Shown here: piece after piece, positions 1 through 8,170 of the stretch
How positions within the stretch are numbered: position 1 is the stretch's first letter
Layout: every line of letters starts with the position of its first letter
Source of the DNA: Enterobacter cloacae complex sp. R_G8
GTDB lineage: Bacteria; Pseudomonadota; Gammaproteobacteria; Enterobacterales; Enterobacteriaceae
DNA: 64,000 bases
Assembly (NCBI RefSeq): GCF_024599795.1
Contig: NZ_CP102246.1
Location: forward strand, 3,410,001-3,474,000
Direction of reading: 5' to 3'
Program-made: the position numbers and the translations under genes
The notes under the pieces: generated by a model
Seen by the model: the letters and a program-made list of their open reading frames with translations, nothing else
Databases searched by the model: none
Told to the model about the DNA's origin: nothing

Positions 1-281
1 CGCTCCCGGTCCTGCCAGAGTCCGTCATCCACACGATAGTAGTTAAGCAGGATCGGACGGCCGCGTTTCATTAAGGTCAAAAAGGAGGATCCGTTTTTGA
101 CACAGTACTTTGCACTTTCCTCACAGGCGCGAAGGTAAAGCTCACCGTCTGACACCATGGCAAACACCGCTTCATCGACGGCCAGGGTATAGCCACCAAA
201 AAGCGCACGATGATGAATTTCTCCTAATGGAGAGAGGTATTCCTGGGATTTATAAATCCGTTCATAAGATATCTTTTTCAT
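1..281 (-). CDS. sxy: Sxy/TfoX competence regulator, N-terminal part (runs off the window)
   Basis: The reverse strand from 281 encodes a protein starting MKKISYERIYKSQEYL, which continues in frame to base 1, so about 93 N-terminal residues are present. The sequence closely follows E. coli Sxy (TfoX), including the stretch FAMVSDGELYLRACE in the TfoX N-terminal domain. Sxy acts with CRP to switch on DNA-uptake genes that have CRP-S sites. A GGAA-type ribosome site precedes the ATG. The gene is divergent from sulA, as in E. coli. Family assignment is firm; the C-terminal domain lies outside the window. Confidence 0.93.
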   Translation of the reverse strand, partial: MKKISYERIYKSQEYLSPLGEIHHRALFGGYTLAVDEAVFAMVSDGELYLRACEESAKYCVKNGSSFLTLMKRGRPILLNYYRVDDGLWQDRE

Positions 282-435
282 GATATTTCCATTAAAAATC
301 AGATATTAACGACGACATTTCTTACTAACGGATCCGTTAACAGGAAAATAGGCAACTTATTGCCGATGAGCAAGATGATTTTTTCAGGTTCGCCAGGAAT
401 GAATGAATTTTGCGAGTCGCTTTCCGAAATTGAGG

Positions 436-464
436 TTGATCTTTATGCATACAGGGGTTACTGT
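436..464 (+). promoter_or_regulatory. sulA promoter
   Basis: A -35 hexamer TTGATC (436-441) and a -10 hexamer TACTGT (459-464) are 17 bp apart. The -10 falls inside the LexA operator, so repressor binding would block RNA polymerase directly. The layout matches E. coli sulA. Confidence 0.8.
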
Positions 465-478
465 ATATTCATACAGTA
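459..478 (+). promoter_or_regulatory. LexA operator (SOS box) of sulA
   Basis: The 20-bp sequence TACTGTATATTCATACAGTA has the CTG-N10-CAG core and is almost a perfect palindrome. It differs from the E. coli sulA SOS box by two bases as I recall that site. It overlaps the promoter -10 and lies 20 bp before the SulA start codon, which implies tight LexA repression and DNA-damage induction. Confidence 0.95.
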
Positions 479-498
479 ACTACAGGGCTGGAATGATT

Positions 499-1008
499 AT
501 GTACACTTCAGGCTATGCAAATCGCTCAACATCTTTCTCTTCTACCGCTGGCGATGTCGCACAGAACGCCGTCGGGCGTGTTTCGACAGGGCTTATCAGT
601 GAAGTGGTTTATCGTGAAGACCAGCCCCTGTTGACCCAACTTCTGTTACTGCCGCTATTGCAGCAGCTTGGTCAGCAATCGCGCTGGCAGCTCTGGCTAA
701 CGCCGCAGCAGAAACTGAGCCGGGAATGGGTTCAGTCTGCAGGCCTGCCGCTGACGAAAGTCATGCAAATTAATCAGCTCTCTCCCTGCGATACGGTTGA
801 GTCGATGATCCGGGCATTACGTACAGGAAATTACAGCGTGGTGATTGGATGGTTATCAGACGAATTGACGGAGCAGGAACATTTTCGTCTCACCGAAGCG
901 GCAGAAGAAGGCAATGCGATCGGCTTTATCATGCGCCCGGTTCGCCAGGATTCTTACCGCAGAGGACAACTTTCTGGGCTAAAAATTCACTCAAATTTGT
1001 ATCACTGA
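499..1008 (+). CDS. sulA: SOS cell-division inhibitor SulA
   Basis: SulA is made during the SOS response and binds FtsZ, blocking Z-ring assembly until damage is repaired; Lon normally degrades it. The 169-residue product begins [13 protein letters not shown] and ends [11 protein letters not shown], the same length as E. coli SulA, with the conserved core [20 protein letters not shown]. An in-frame upstream ATG at 403 is rejected because the promoter and LexA operator (436-478) lie after it; an ATG at 493 is also possible. The N-terminal 15-35 region varies from E. coli, as is usual for this protein. The C-terminal tail that Lon recognises is preserved. Confidence 0.96.
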   Translation: MYTSGYANRSTSFSSTAGDVAQNAVGRVSTGLISEVVYREDQPLLTQLLLLPLLQQLGQQSRWQLWLTPQQKLSREWVQSAGLPLTKVMQINQLSPCDTVESMIRALRTGNYSVVIGWLSDELTEQEHFRLTEAAEEGNAIGFIMRPVRQDSYRRGQLSGLKIHSNLYH

Positions 1009-1362
1009 GCAAATTTAAGAGTTTTCCTGGAATTTTTTTCGACCTCAAGATGCGCTTTTAGTTCCATGGTCCAAAACGGCGGCAAGGCTTGTCTGGTGCG
1101 GTTCTTCTTAATTTTATTGCACAAATTTCGTTCAGAAATTGTTAAATAATCGGTATACGGAACTTTTTTTTTCATATGCCTGACGGACTTCACACTTGTA
1201 AGTTTTCAGCTACGTTGTAGACTTTACATCGCCAGGGGTGCTCGGCCTAAGCCGAAGATATCGGTAGATTTATATTTGACCACGCCCCCCGGTGAAGGAT
1301 TTAACCGTGATTCTCGATTGAGATTTTCATGGCGAATTTTGGATGATAACGAGGCGCAAAAA
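1009..1362. other. sulA-ompA intergenic region with ompA promoter and long leader
   Basis: This 354-bp stretch holds no convincing gene. Its right half is the ompA promoter and a roughly 132-nt untranslated leader starting near 1231, which resembles the E. coli ompA leader known to stabilise that mRNA. The left part (1009-1170) is AT-rich, and I see no clear terminator for sulA there. Confidence 0.7.
1179..1223 (+). promoter_or_regulatory. ompA promoter with CRP-like site
   Basis: A -35 candidate TTGTAA (1196-1201) and a -10 candidate TAGACT (1218-1223) are 16 bp apart and would start transcription near 1231. Just upstream, 1179-1194 has a perfect CRP half-site TCACA and a weak partner half. 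The block closely resembles the E. coli ompA promoter. The exact hexamers are my reading. Confidence 0.65.
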
Positions 1363-2415
1363 ATGAAAAAGACAGCTATCGCGATTGCAGTGGCACTGGC
1401 TGGCTTCGCTACCGTAGCGCAGGCCGCTCCGAAAGATAATACCTGGTATGCAGGTGGTAAACTGGGCTGGTCTCAGTTCCACGACACCGGCTGGTACAAC
1501 AGCGCAAACAACAATGATGGCCCTACTCACGAGAGCCAGCTTGGTGCAGGTGCGTTCGGTGGCTATCAGGTTAACCCGTATGTTGGCTTTGAAATGGGTT
1601 ACGACTGGTTAGGTCGTATGCCTTACAAAGGCAACGAAACCAATGGCGCTTTCAAAGCTCAGGGCGTTCAGCTGACTGCTAAACTGGGTTACCCAGTAAC
1701 TGACGATCTGGACGTGTACACCCGTCTGGGCGGCATGGTATGGCGCGCTGACTCCAGCAACAGCAACGCTGGCGACGACCATGACACCGGTGTTTCCCCA
1801 GTATTCGCTGGTGGCGTTGAGTGGGCTATGACCCGTGACATCGCTACCCGTCTGGAATACCAGTGGGTTAACAACATCGGTGACGGTGCTACCGTTGGTG
1901 TTCGTCCAGACAACGGCATGCTGAGCGTAGGTGTTTCCTACCGTTTCGGCCAGCAGGAAGATGCGCCAGTCGTAGCTCCAGCACCGGCTCCAGCTCCAGA
2001 AGTACAGACCAAGCACTTCACTCTGAAGTCTGACGTTCTGTTCAACTTCAACAAAGCGACCCTGAAACCAGAAGGTCAGCAGGCACTGGATCAGCTGTAC
2101 ACCCAGCTGAGCAACCTGGATCCTAAAGACGGTTCTGTAGTGGTTCTGGGCTTCACCGACCGTATCGGTTCTGACGCTTACAACCAGAAACTGTCTGAGA
2201 AACGTGCTCAGTCTGTTGTTGATTACCTGATCTCTAAAGGTATCCCAGCTAACAAGATCTCCCCACGTGGTATGGGCGAATCTAACCCAGTTACTGGCAA
2301 CACCTGTGACAACGTTAAAGCTCGCGCTGCTCTGATCGACTGCCTGGCACCAGATCGTCGCGTAGAGATCGAAGTTAAAGGCGTTAAAGACGTAGTAACT
2401 CAGCCAGCGGCTTAA
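1363..2415 (+). CDS. ompA: Outer membrane protein A
   Basis: OmpA is an abundant outer-membrane protein that anchors the membrane to peptidoglycan. The 350-residue precursor has a signal peptide ([21 protein letters not shown], about 21 residues), an eight-stranded barrel, a Pro-Ala hinge ([11 protein letters not shown]) and a periplasmic OmpA-like domain with [12 protein letters not shown] and [12 protein letters not shown]. Two cysteines near the C-terminus (NTCDN and IDCLA) can form the usual disulfide. The start at 1363 is chosen over in-frame upstream codons because it gives the signal peptide and follows a GAGG ribosome site at 1351-1354. The leader next to the start resembles the region bound by the small RNA MicA in E. 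coli. Codon use is strongly biased, as in highly expressed genes. Confidence 0.98.
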   Translation: MKKTAIAIAVALAGFATVAQAAPKDNTWYAGGKLGWSQFHDTGWYNSANNNDGPTHESQLGAGAFGGYQVNPYVGFEMGYDWLGRMPYKGNETNGAFKAQGVQLTAKLGYPVTDDLDVYTRLGGMVWRADSSNSNAGDDHDTGVSPVFAGGVEWAMTRDIATRLEYQWVNNIGDGATVGVRPDNGMLSVGVSYRFGQQEDAPVVAPAPAPAPEVQTKHFTLKSDVLFNFNKATLKPEGQQALDQLYTQLSNLDPKDGSVVVLGFTDRIGSDAYNQKLSEKRAQSVVDYLISKGIPANKISPRGMGESNPVTGNTCDNVKARAALIDCLAPDRRVEIEVKGVKDVVTQPAA

Positions 2416-2429
2416 GTTATCGTCTTATA

Positions 2430-2458
2430 AAAAAACCCCGCAATGCGGGGTTTTTTAT
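2430..2458 (+). terminator. ompA rho-independent terminator
   Basis: A GC stem (CCCCGC / GCGGGG around ATGC) centred near 2443 is flanked by an A-run and followed by six T residues. It lies 15-40 bp after the ompA stop. The matching A-run could also let it serve matP from the other side. Confidence 0.93.
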
Positions 2459-2479
2459 TATCTGAAGAAACTGAAAACG

Positions 2480-2932
2480 TTATTTTTTGCCCAGCAGCGC
2501 CTGAAGATCGTTCTTCAGCGTGGACATCTGGTTGGCGTATTTCTCTTTATGCTCGGCATCTTCAATCAACTGCACCACCGTTTCTGACAACGTTTTCCCC
2601 CGCCGTTGCGCAAGCCCTGCCAGACGCTGCCAGACCATGAATTCCAGGTCGATGGATTTTTTGCGGGTGTGCTGGTGCTCAGCATTAAAATGCCGTTTTC
2701 GTCGCGCGCGGATAGTTTGCTTCATCCGGTTCAACAGTGCCGGATTGATATGTTTCTCGATCCAGCCATTCACCTGTACCGGTTCATTTTCGAGGGTCAG
2801 CAAAATATCCACGGCCTCTTGTGCGGCGCTGGCTTCGATGTAGCAGGTAATCAGCTCCCCTTCTCGGTGCTTTTTGACCAGGTACTTCCATTTCCAGCCG
2901 CTTTCGAGATTTTCCAGTTGTTGATATTTCAT
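2480..2932 (-). CDS. matP: Ter macrodomain organiser MatP
   Basis: MatP binds matS sites in the replication terminus, organises the Ter macrodomain, links it to the divisome through ZapB and keeps MukBEF off Ter. The 150-residue protein matches the E. coli length and has the basic [23 protein letters not shown] segment region leading into a ribbon-helix-helix DNA-binding part, followed by a C-terminal coiled coil ([11 protein letters not shown]). It is convergent with ompA and divergent from lonH. MukBEF, which MatP antagonises, is encoded about 31 kb away in this window. Confidence 0.96.
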   Translation of the reverse strand: MKYQQLENLESGWKWKYLVKKHREGELITCYIEASAAQEAVDILLTLENEPVQVNGWIEKHINPALLNRMKQTIRARRKRHFNAEHQHTRKKSIDLEFMVWQRLAGLAQRRGKTLSETVVQLIEDAEHKEKYANQMSTLKNDLQALLGKK

Positions 2933-3054
2933 TGCGATCTCAGTGTTACCACGTAACTCTGTTCAGAATATCAGTTTTTTAGCAATCTGCTGAAAAGAAA
3001 TCATATCCTGTGAAGCATTGCAGGCGATTCGCTTCCCGAAAACCCCAATCCTGC

Positions 3055-3084
3055 TTGGGTACAGCCCCCCGCTTACGGTATACT
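3055..3084 (+). promoter_or_regulatory. Candidate lonH promoter
   Basis: A good -10 hexamer TATACT (3079-3084) is preceded 18 bp upstream by a weak -35 TTGGGT (3055-3060). It lies about 35 bp before the lonH start in the matP-lonH divergent gap. Assigned by pattern only. Confidence 0.5.
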
Positions 3085-3118
3085 CCACGCTTTTACATCT
3101 GACTAAAAAACATCAACT

Positions 3119-4879
3119 TTGACCATTACGAAACTTGCATGGCGTGACCTTGTTCCGGATACCGAAAGTTACCAGGAATTGTTTGCACAGCCAGACCTCG
3201 CACAAGAACACGAATTCATACTTAGCGATACACAACCGCGTTTGCATTACGCGCTGGAGCAGGTGTTAAGCCCATGGGCGACATCACCCTTCATGCTGCT
3301 CAAAGCCCCGGAAGAAGCCGAGTATTTGACGCTTCTGGGTGATGCCATGCGCCAGCTACGACCGGAAGCAAATGTTGTTTTCGGCGGCCAGTATCGTATT
3401 TCAGGACATGATGTCACTTTCGAACCCGCAGAACAGGCTGATGGCCGTTTTGCGGCAAAGGGCGAAGTGGTTACCGCTAACTGGGTCGAGGCTGAACAAC
3501 TCTTTGGTTGCCTTCGCCAGTTCAATGGTGAGATATCGCTGCAGCCTGGGCTGGTACACCGCGCGAATGGTGGCGTACTGATCATTTCCCTGCGTACTTT
3601 GCTCTCCCAGCCGCTGTTGTGGATGCGTCTGAAGACAATCGTCAGTCAGCAACGCTTTGACTGGGTCGGCTACGACGAGTCTCGTCCTCTGCCGGTCTCT
3701 GTCCCCTCCATGCCGCTGTCGTTGACCGTGGTACTGACGGGTGACCGTGAATCGCTGGCTGATTTCCAGGAAATGGAGCCAGAACTGGCGGCACAGGCGG
3801 TGTACAGCGAGTACGAAGACAACATCCAGATTGCTGATGCCGATGACATGGCTCAGTGGTGCCAGTGGGTGATGGCCATTGCAGCCCGTTTTACCCTGCC
3901 GACGCCTGCTGCTGACGCGTGGCCTGGACTTATCCGCGAAGCGGTTCGTTATACCGGTGATCAGGAGACGTTGCCGCTTTGTCCGCTCTGGATCAGCAAA
4001 CAGCTGCGTGAAGTGGGCGTTATCAGCGGGAACGGCGTCTTTACCGGGGAACAACTCGCTCAGATGCTTGCCCAGCGAGAGTGGCGGGAAGGTTATCTTG
4101 CCGACCGTATGCAGGATGAAATTCTGCTGGAGCAGATTCTGGTCGAGACCGAAGGCGAGCGCATCGGACAGATCAATGCCCTGTCGGTGATTGAATTTCC
4201 CGGACATCCGCGTGCGTTTGGCGAGCCTTCACGCATCAGCTGCGTCGTCCACATTGGCGACGGCGAGTTTACCGACATTGAACGCAAAGCTGAGCTTGGC
4301 GGAAATATCCACGCCAAAGGCATGATGATCATGCAGGCGTTCCTGATGTCAGAGCTGCAGCTAGAGCAACAAATCCCCTTCTCTGCCTCGCTGACGTTTG
4401 AGCAATCCTACAGCGAAGTGGATGGTGATAGCGCCTCTATGGCCGAGCTGTGTGCCTTAATCAGCGCCCTGGCGGACGTCCCCATCAATCAAAATATCGC
4501 CATTACCGGTTCAGTCGATCAATTTGGTCGCGCCCAGCCTGTAGGTGGTCTGAATGAAAAGATTGAGGGCTTCTTCTCTATTTGTCAGCAACGCGGGTTA
4601 AACGGCAAACAAGGGGTGATTATTCCGGCTCCCAACGCACGCCATTTGAGCCTCAGTCAGGCACTTCTGGATGCGGTGGAGCAGGAACAATTCACCCTCT
4701 GGGCCATCGAAGGGATTGAGGATGCACTACCCTTACTGACAAACCTGGTATGGGATGGGGAGGGGCAAACGACCCTGATGCAGACTATCCAGGAGCGCAT
4801 TGCCCAGGCGACACAGCAAGATGCTCGTCATCGTTATCCGTGGCCGTTACGCTGGTTGGGTTGGTTTAGTCCGAACTGA
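3119..4879 (+). CDS. lonH: Lon-like protease LonH (YcbZ)
   Basis: The 586-residue protein is a full-length homologue of E. coli YcbZ/LonH. The C-terminal half is a Lon-type serine protease: Ser438 (DGDSAS) and Lys481 (GGLNEK) are 43 residues apart, the same spacing as in Lon, so the Ser-Lys dyad looks intact. The N-terminal half corresponds to a Lon-related AAA-type region, but no Walker A motif can be found and the segment [14 protein letters not shown] lacks the acidic residue expected of a Walker B. The start codon is TTG, chosen because translation from it gives the conserved N-terminus [15 protein letters not shown]. The 3' end overlaps the FadR operator of fabA. Its substrates are not known to me. 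Confidence 0.93.
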   Translation: MTITKLAWRDLVPDTESYQELFAQPDLAQEHEFILSDTQPRLHYALEQVLSPWATSPFMLLKAPEEAEYLTLLGDAMRQLRPEANVVFGGQYRISGHDVTFEPAEQADGRFAAKGEVVTANWVEAEQLFGCLRQFNGEISLQPGLVHRANGGVLIISLRTLLSQPLLWMRLKTIVSQQRFDWVGYDESRPLPVSVPSMPLSLTVVLTGDRESLADFQEMEPELAAQAVYSEYEDNIQIADADDMAQWCQWVMAIAARFTLPTPAADAWPGLIREAVRYTGDQETLPLCPLWISKQLREVGVISGNGVFTGEQLAQMLAQREWREGYLADRMQDEILLEQILVETEGERIGQINALSVIEFPGHPRAFGEPSRISCVVHIGDGEFTDIERKAELGGNIHAKGMMIMQAFLMSELQLEQQIPFSASLTFEQSYSEVDGDSASMAELCALISALADVPINQNIAITGSVDQFGRAQPVGGLNEKIEGFFSICQQRGLNGKQGVIIPAPNARHLSLSQALLDAVEQEQFTLWAIEGIEDALPLLTNLVWDGEGQTTLMQTIQERIAQATQQDARHRYPWPLRWLGWFSPN

Positions 4880-4890
4880 TCGGACTTGTT
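4874..4890 (+). promoter_or_regulatory. FadR operator of fabA
   Basis: AACTGATCGGACTTGTT fits the 17-bp FadR consensus and sits where FadR activates fabA in E. coli, just upstream of the -35 region. It overlaps the lonH stop codon (4877-4879). FadR is released by long-chain acyl-CoA, lowering fabA expression. Confidence 0.85.
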
Positions 4891-4914
4891 CAGCGTACAC
4901 GTGTTAGCTATCCT
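4887..4914 (+). promoter_or_regulatory. fabA promoter with FabR operator
   Basis: A -35 TTGTTC (4887-4892) and a -10 TATCCT (4909-4914) are 16 bp apart. Between them the inverted repeat AGCGTACACGTGTTAGCT (4892-4909) matches the FabR repressor site of unsaturated fatty acid genes. Activation by FadR and repression by FabR would both act here, as in E. coli. Confidence 0.8.
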
Positions 4915-4947
4915 GCGTCCTTCACTAAAATAAGGCTTACTGAGAAC

Positions 4948-5466
4948 ATGGTAGATAAACGCGAATCCTATACAAAAGAAGATCTTCTTGCCTCTGGTCG
5001 CGGTGAACTGTTTGGTGCGAAAGGCCCACAGTTACCGGCCCCGAACATGCTGATGATGGACCGTGTCGTGAAAATGACCGAAACCGGCGGCAACTTCGAT
5101 AAGGGTTACGTAGAAGCAGAACTCGATATCAATCCTGACCTGTGGTTCTTCGGTTGCCACTTCATTGGCGATCCGGTAATGCCTGGCTGCCTGGGTCTGG
5201 ACGCTATGTGGCAGCTGGTTGGCTTCTATCTGGGCTGGCTTGGCGGCGAAGGTAAAGGTCGTGCGCTGGGCGTGGGTGAAGTGAAATTCACAGGTCAGGT
5301 TCTGCCAACGGCGAAGAAAGTGACCTACCGTATTCACTTCAAGCGCATTGTTAACCGCCGCCTGATTATGGGCCTGGCGGATGGCGAAGTGCTGGTAGAC
5401 GGTCGTCTGATCTATACCGCCAACGATCTGAAAGTGGGTCTGTTCCAGGACACTTCTGCTTTCTAA
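4948..5466 (+). CDS. fabA: 3-hydroxydecanoyl-ACP dehydratase/isomerase FabA
   Basis: FabA dehydrates 3-hydroxydecanoyl-ACP and isomerises the trans-2 product to cis-3-decenoyl-ACP, the entry to unsaturated fatty acids. The 172-residue protein matches E. coli in length. The catalytic residues are visible as His71 (FGCHFIGDP) and Asp85 (CLGLDAMWQ), numbered with the initiator Met, in a hot-dog fold. It has its own promoter with FadR and FabR sites and its own terminator, so it appears monocistronic. Confidence 0.98.
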   Translation: MVDKRESYTKEDLLASGRGELFGAKGPQLPAPNMLMMDRVVKMTETGGNFDKGYVEAELDINPDLWFFGCHFIGDPVMPGCLGLDAMWQLVGFYLGWLGGEGKGRALGVGEVKFTGQVLPTAKKVTYRIHFKRIVNRRLIMGLADGEVLVDGRLIYTANDLKVGLFQDTSAF

Positions 5467-5494
5467 TCGCTGCTTTTCGCGGCTCCAGAAAGGC

Positions 5495-5527
5495 GAAACC
5501 TCCGCATTGCGGAGGTTTCTGTTTTTA
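5495..5527 (+). terminator. fabA terminator
   Basis: The stem GAAACCTCCGC / GCGGAGGTTTC with a short ATT loop is followed by TGTTTTTA. It lies 30 bp after the fabA stop. Confidence 0.92.
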
Positions 5528-5538
5528 AAGAGACGTTA

Positions 5539-5706
5539 TCAGGCAATGAGTGCCCTGTCGCCGATGGCTTCTCGCCAGCCTCCCAGCCATTGTGACCTTT
5601 GATTTATCGTCTGATAAGGACACATTTCTTTAGAACGTCCAGCGATGCCGGCCTGATAACCACGTTGATGAGCCCGTTCCAGGCGATCTCGTTTCTGTCT
5701 CTTCAT
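5539..5706 (-). CDS. rmf: Ribosome modulation factor
   Basis: This short gene encodes 55 residues beginning MKRQKRDRLERAHQRGYQAG and containing KEMCPYQTINQRSQWLGGWR, nearly identical to E. coli Rmf and of the same length. Rmf binds 70S ribosomes in stationary phase and converts them to inactive 100S dimers. An AGGG/GAGG ribosome site lies just before the ATG. It is convergent with fabA, as in E. coli. Expression is expected to respond to ppGpp and slow growth, but I could not assign a promoter with confidence in the 256-bp upstream gap. Confidence 0.96.
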   Translation of the reverse strand: MKRQKRDRLERAHQRGYQAGIAGRSKEMCPYQTINQRSQWLGGWREAIGDRALIA

Positions 5707-5904
5707 GCCTCGTTTCCCTCATTCTTTTGTCTGGTGGAAAGAAAACAGTGGCTGCACAATACGTGCAGGCACAGATAACGAATACCCCGAATTAGTCGTA
5801 GCGTCAACGTTCAAAATTCATACGGATGTCATATTTGTGAGCTAGCTGGAAGATCATTTGTACAAAAAATGTGACCCGGGACAAGTAACGGTCTGACGTG
5901 AAAA

Positions 5905-5948
5905 CGAAAAAAAAACCGCAATCAGTGGCACACCGATTGCGGTTTTTG
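5905..5948 (-). terminator. pqiABC operon terminator
   Basis: The inverted repeat AACCGCAATC / GATTGCGGTT with an 11-nt loop lies 15 bp past the pqiC stop. On the minus strand it is followed by a run of nine T residues. Confidence 0.9.
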
Positions 5949-5962
5949 CTGATGAATTTTAC

Positions 5963-6529
5963 TTATGGCAGCCGGGAGATTTCTCTGGCGATGATGGCCG
6001 ATTCTTGTGCCCAACCCTGCGCCAGCACTTTCACCATTTCATCATAACCATCTTTTTGCTGCTTGAGCTCCAGATGGAAAGGACGCTTAATCAGCTGTCC
6101 CTGATGGTTCAGCAGCCACTCCCCGCTAATCACAACCGCACCGTCGTAGCGGCCGTGGAAGCCCGTCACCGTGACATTCAGCGTGTCCTGATCGTTACCT
6201 AACGGCTGGGACGCGACAACCCAGCCCGGAAGCTGGCTGCCCAGATTAGCCACCAGCGTATTACGTAACTGCTGATCCAGCGGGCTGGCCCACAGGTTAT
6301 TGTTAGCGATGACATACTGCACCTCGCTGGTCTGGTAGACCACTCCGTTGCCGGCCAGATAATCTGGCACAGCGACTTGCTCAACCCACAGCAGACGGTT
6401 GCCCTGCGAGGCGGTACTCTGGGTACCCGCCTGCGCCATCAGCGGCAGCTGGTAGTAACTTTTCGTTTCACTCCCTGAGCTACAGGCCGTGAGCACCATC
6501 GCACCTACAATCGCTAGCCATTTTTTCAT
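5963..6529 (-). CDS. pqiC: Outer-membrane lipoprotein PqiC
   Basis: PqiC is the lipoprotein partner of PqiA and PqiB in an intermembrane lipid-transport system. The 188-residue product has a lipoprotein signal ending LTAC with the lipid-attachment Cys at residue 16, followed by SSGSETKSYYQLP. The rest fits the ABC-type transport auxiliary lipoprotein (DUF330) family. Its start overlaps the pqiB stop by 4 bp, indicating translational coupling. It is the last gene of the operon and is followed by a strong terminator. Confidence 0.95.
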   Translation of the reverse strand: MKKWLAIVGAMVLTACSSGSETKSYYQLPLMAQAGTQSTASQGNRLLWVEQVAVPDYLAGNGVVYQTSEVQYVIANNNLWASPLDQQLRNTLVANLGSQLPGWVVASQPLGNDQDTLNVTVTGFHGRYDGAVVISGEWLLNHQGQLIKRPFHLELKQQKDGYDEMVKVLAQGWAQESAIIAREISRLP

Positions 6530-8166
6530 TGTTTCGCCCTCTTCGGCTCAGGATCCTTTTTATCTTTTGCTTCAAACACCAGCGCGTTGCTCTTCTCATT
6601 GAGCGTTTTCAGTACTGGCTGCAGTTCGCGCAAGACCTGATCAAGACGCTGCATATCTGCCACCATCTTGTTGTACGCCGCCGAACCAGGCTGGAAGCCC
6701 TGCATACTGCGGTTAAGTTCACGCAGCGTTTTCTGCATATCCTGCGGCAGTTGCTGCATGCTCTGGCTTGCCGTGATCTTATTAATATTATCCAGCGTGG
6801 CTTGCAGACGTCGCATCGTTTCCTGGCTCTGGTGTAACGAACCTGTCGCCGCTTCAATCATCGGATTCAGTGGCAGGTTGTTGATCTTGTCCAGGGTATC
6901 CATCAGACGCTGCTGGATCTGGGCCAGACCGCTGCTTACCGTTGGAATGATCTTGTAGCCGCCAAACTCACGAATACCGGTAACGGGAGGCGCTTTCGGA
7001 TAGAAGTCCATATCCACATACAGCGCGCCGGTGACCAGGTTACCGGTCTTCAGCGAGCCACGCAGACCCCGGTTCATCAGTGTTGAGATATGCGTGCCAA
7101 TATCCTGATCCTCGCCAATCTGGTTGAGCAGACGTTCCGGCTCAATGCGGATCAGCACCGGAATACGATAGTCATCATCCAGCACCTGACGCAGGCCCGG
7201 CACAAAGAACGGCACCTGGCCTACGGTACCCAGACGGATACCACGGAACTCAACCGGTGCGCCCGGCTGCAGGCCGCGGACAGAATCTTTAAAGAACATC
7301 AGGTAGTCGATGTGATCGGTATACAGCGCATCCTGAATGCTTCTTTGATCGTCAAAGAGCCTGAAAGCCGTTTTCTCGGCAACTGGCTGCCCCAGTTCCA
7401 GCCCTTCCGGCACATCAAAGCTGACCCCGCCGCCAAACAGGGTCGTCAGAGATCCCATTTCAACGCGCATCCCTGCTGAGGTGAGATCGACCGCGATCCC
7501 GCTGTCCTTCCAGAAGCGGACATTGCTGGTCACCAGCCGATCGTTTGGCGCGTTGATGAACAGCTGATAGCTGATGGTACGTTTTTGCGGATCAAAGCTG
7601 CTGGTCTCAACCGAGCCGACACGATAGCCGCGGAACAACACCGGATCGCCGGGAGAAAGCTGGCCCGCTTTTTTACTGTCAAGGATCACGCGGATACCTT
7701 TTGCATCAGGCGGCGCGAGTGGAGGTGAATCCAGGAGCTGGTATTGGCCCGGCTGGCTGCCTTTCGCCCCCGGCTGCAGTTCAATATAGGCACCCGACAA
7801 CAGCGTTCCTAAGCCGCTGATCCCTTCCCGTCCGACCTGCGGTTTAACCACCCAAAACACCGAATCACCATGCAGCAGTTTTTCCATGCCAGCATTGAGA
7901 CGGGCTTTGATTTCTACATGGGTTAAATCATCGGTCAGGGTGGCGCTTTCAACCACGCCCACATCCACGCTGCGGCTTTTGATGGTGGTTTTACCGCCCT
8001 CAATTCCCTCGGCATTGGTGGTGATGAGCGTCACTTCCGGCCCCTGATGGCTGTAGTGATAAAACAGGATCCATGCACCGATCAGCGCGGTCACGATGGG
8101 GAAGATCCACACCGGCGACCAGTTTTTGACCTTCTGCACTTTCGCCTCTCCACTCTTATTTTCCAT
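6526..8166 (-). CDS. pqiB: MCE-domain lipid transport protein PqiB
   Basis: PqiB carries three MCE domains that form a tube across the periplasm for lipid movement between membranes. The 546-residue protein matches E. coli PqiB in length. One N-terminal membrane helix (VWIFPIVTALIGAWILFYHY) is followed by repeated MCE motifs such as DPVLFRGYRVGSVET and APVEFRGIRLGTVG, and a C-terminal helical needle region. The ATG at 8166 gives the conserved N-terminus MENKSGEAKVQKVKNW and lies 4 bp after the pqiA stop; an in-frame ATG 36 bp upstream would lie inside pqiA and is rejected. Confidence 0.96.
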   Translation of the reverse strand: MENKSGEAKVQKVKNWSPVWIFPIVTALIGAWILFYHYSHQGPEVTLITTNAEGIEGGKTTIKSRSVDVGVVESATLTDDLTHVEIKARLNAGMEKLLHGDSVFWVVKPQVGREGISGLGTLLSGAYIELQPGAKGSQPGQYQLLDSPPLAPPDAKGIRVILDSKKAGQLSPGDPVLFRGYRVGSVETSSFDPQKRTISYQLFINAPNDRLVTSNVRFWKDSGIAVDLTSAGMRVEMGSLTTLFGGGVSFDVPEGLELGQPVAEKTAFRLFDDQRSIQDALYTDHIDYLMFFKDSVRGLQPGAPVEFRGIRLGTVGQVPFFVPGLRQVLDDDYRIPVLIRIEPERLLNQIGEDQDIGTHISTLMNRGLRGSLKTGNLVTGALYVDMDFYPKAPPVTGIREFGGYKIIPTVSSGLAQIQQRLMDTLDKINNLPLNPMIEAATGSLHQSQETMRRLQATLDNINKITASQSMQQLPQDMQKTLRELNRSMQGFQPGSAAYNKMVADMQRLDQVLRELQPVLKTLNEKSNALVFEAKDKKDPEPKRAKQ

Positions 8167-8170
8167 GCTC

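Noticed and set aside
405..430. Possible CRP-S site controlling sxy
   Set aside because: Only one half (TGCGA at 411-415) is good; the partner half is poor and the spacing to a sxy promoter could not be made convincing.
403..498. N-terminal extension of SulA from the ATG at 403
   Set aside because: The promoter and LexA operator lie at 436-478, after this ATG, so the mRNA would not contain it.
1002..1193. A 63-codon minus-strand open frame between sulA and ompA
   Set aside because: It overlaps the ompA promoter and the sulA 3' end, has no clear ribosome site and resembles no protein I know.
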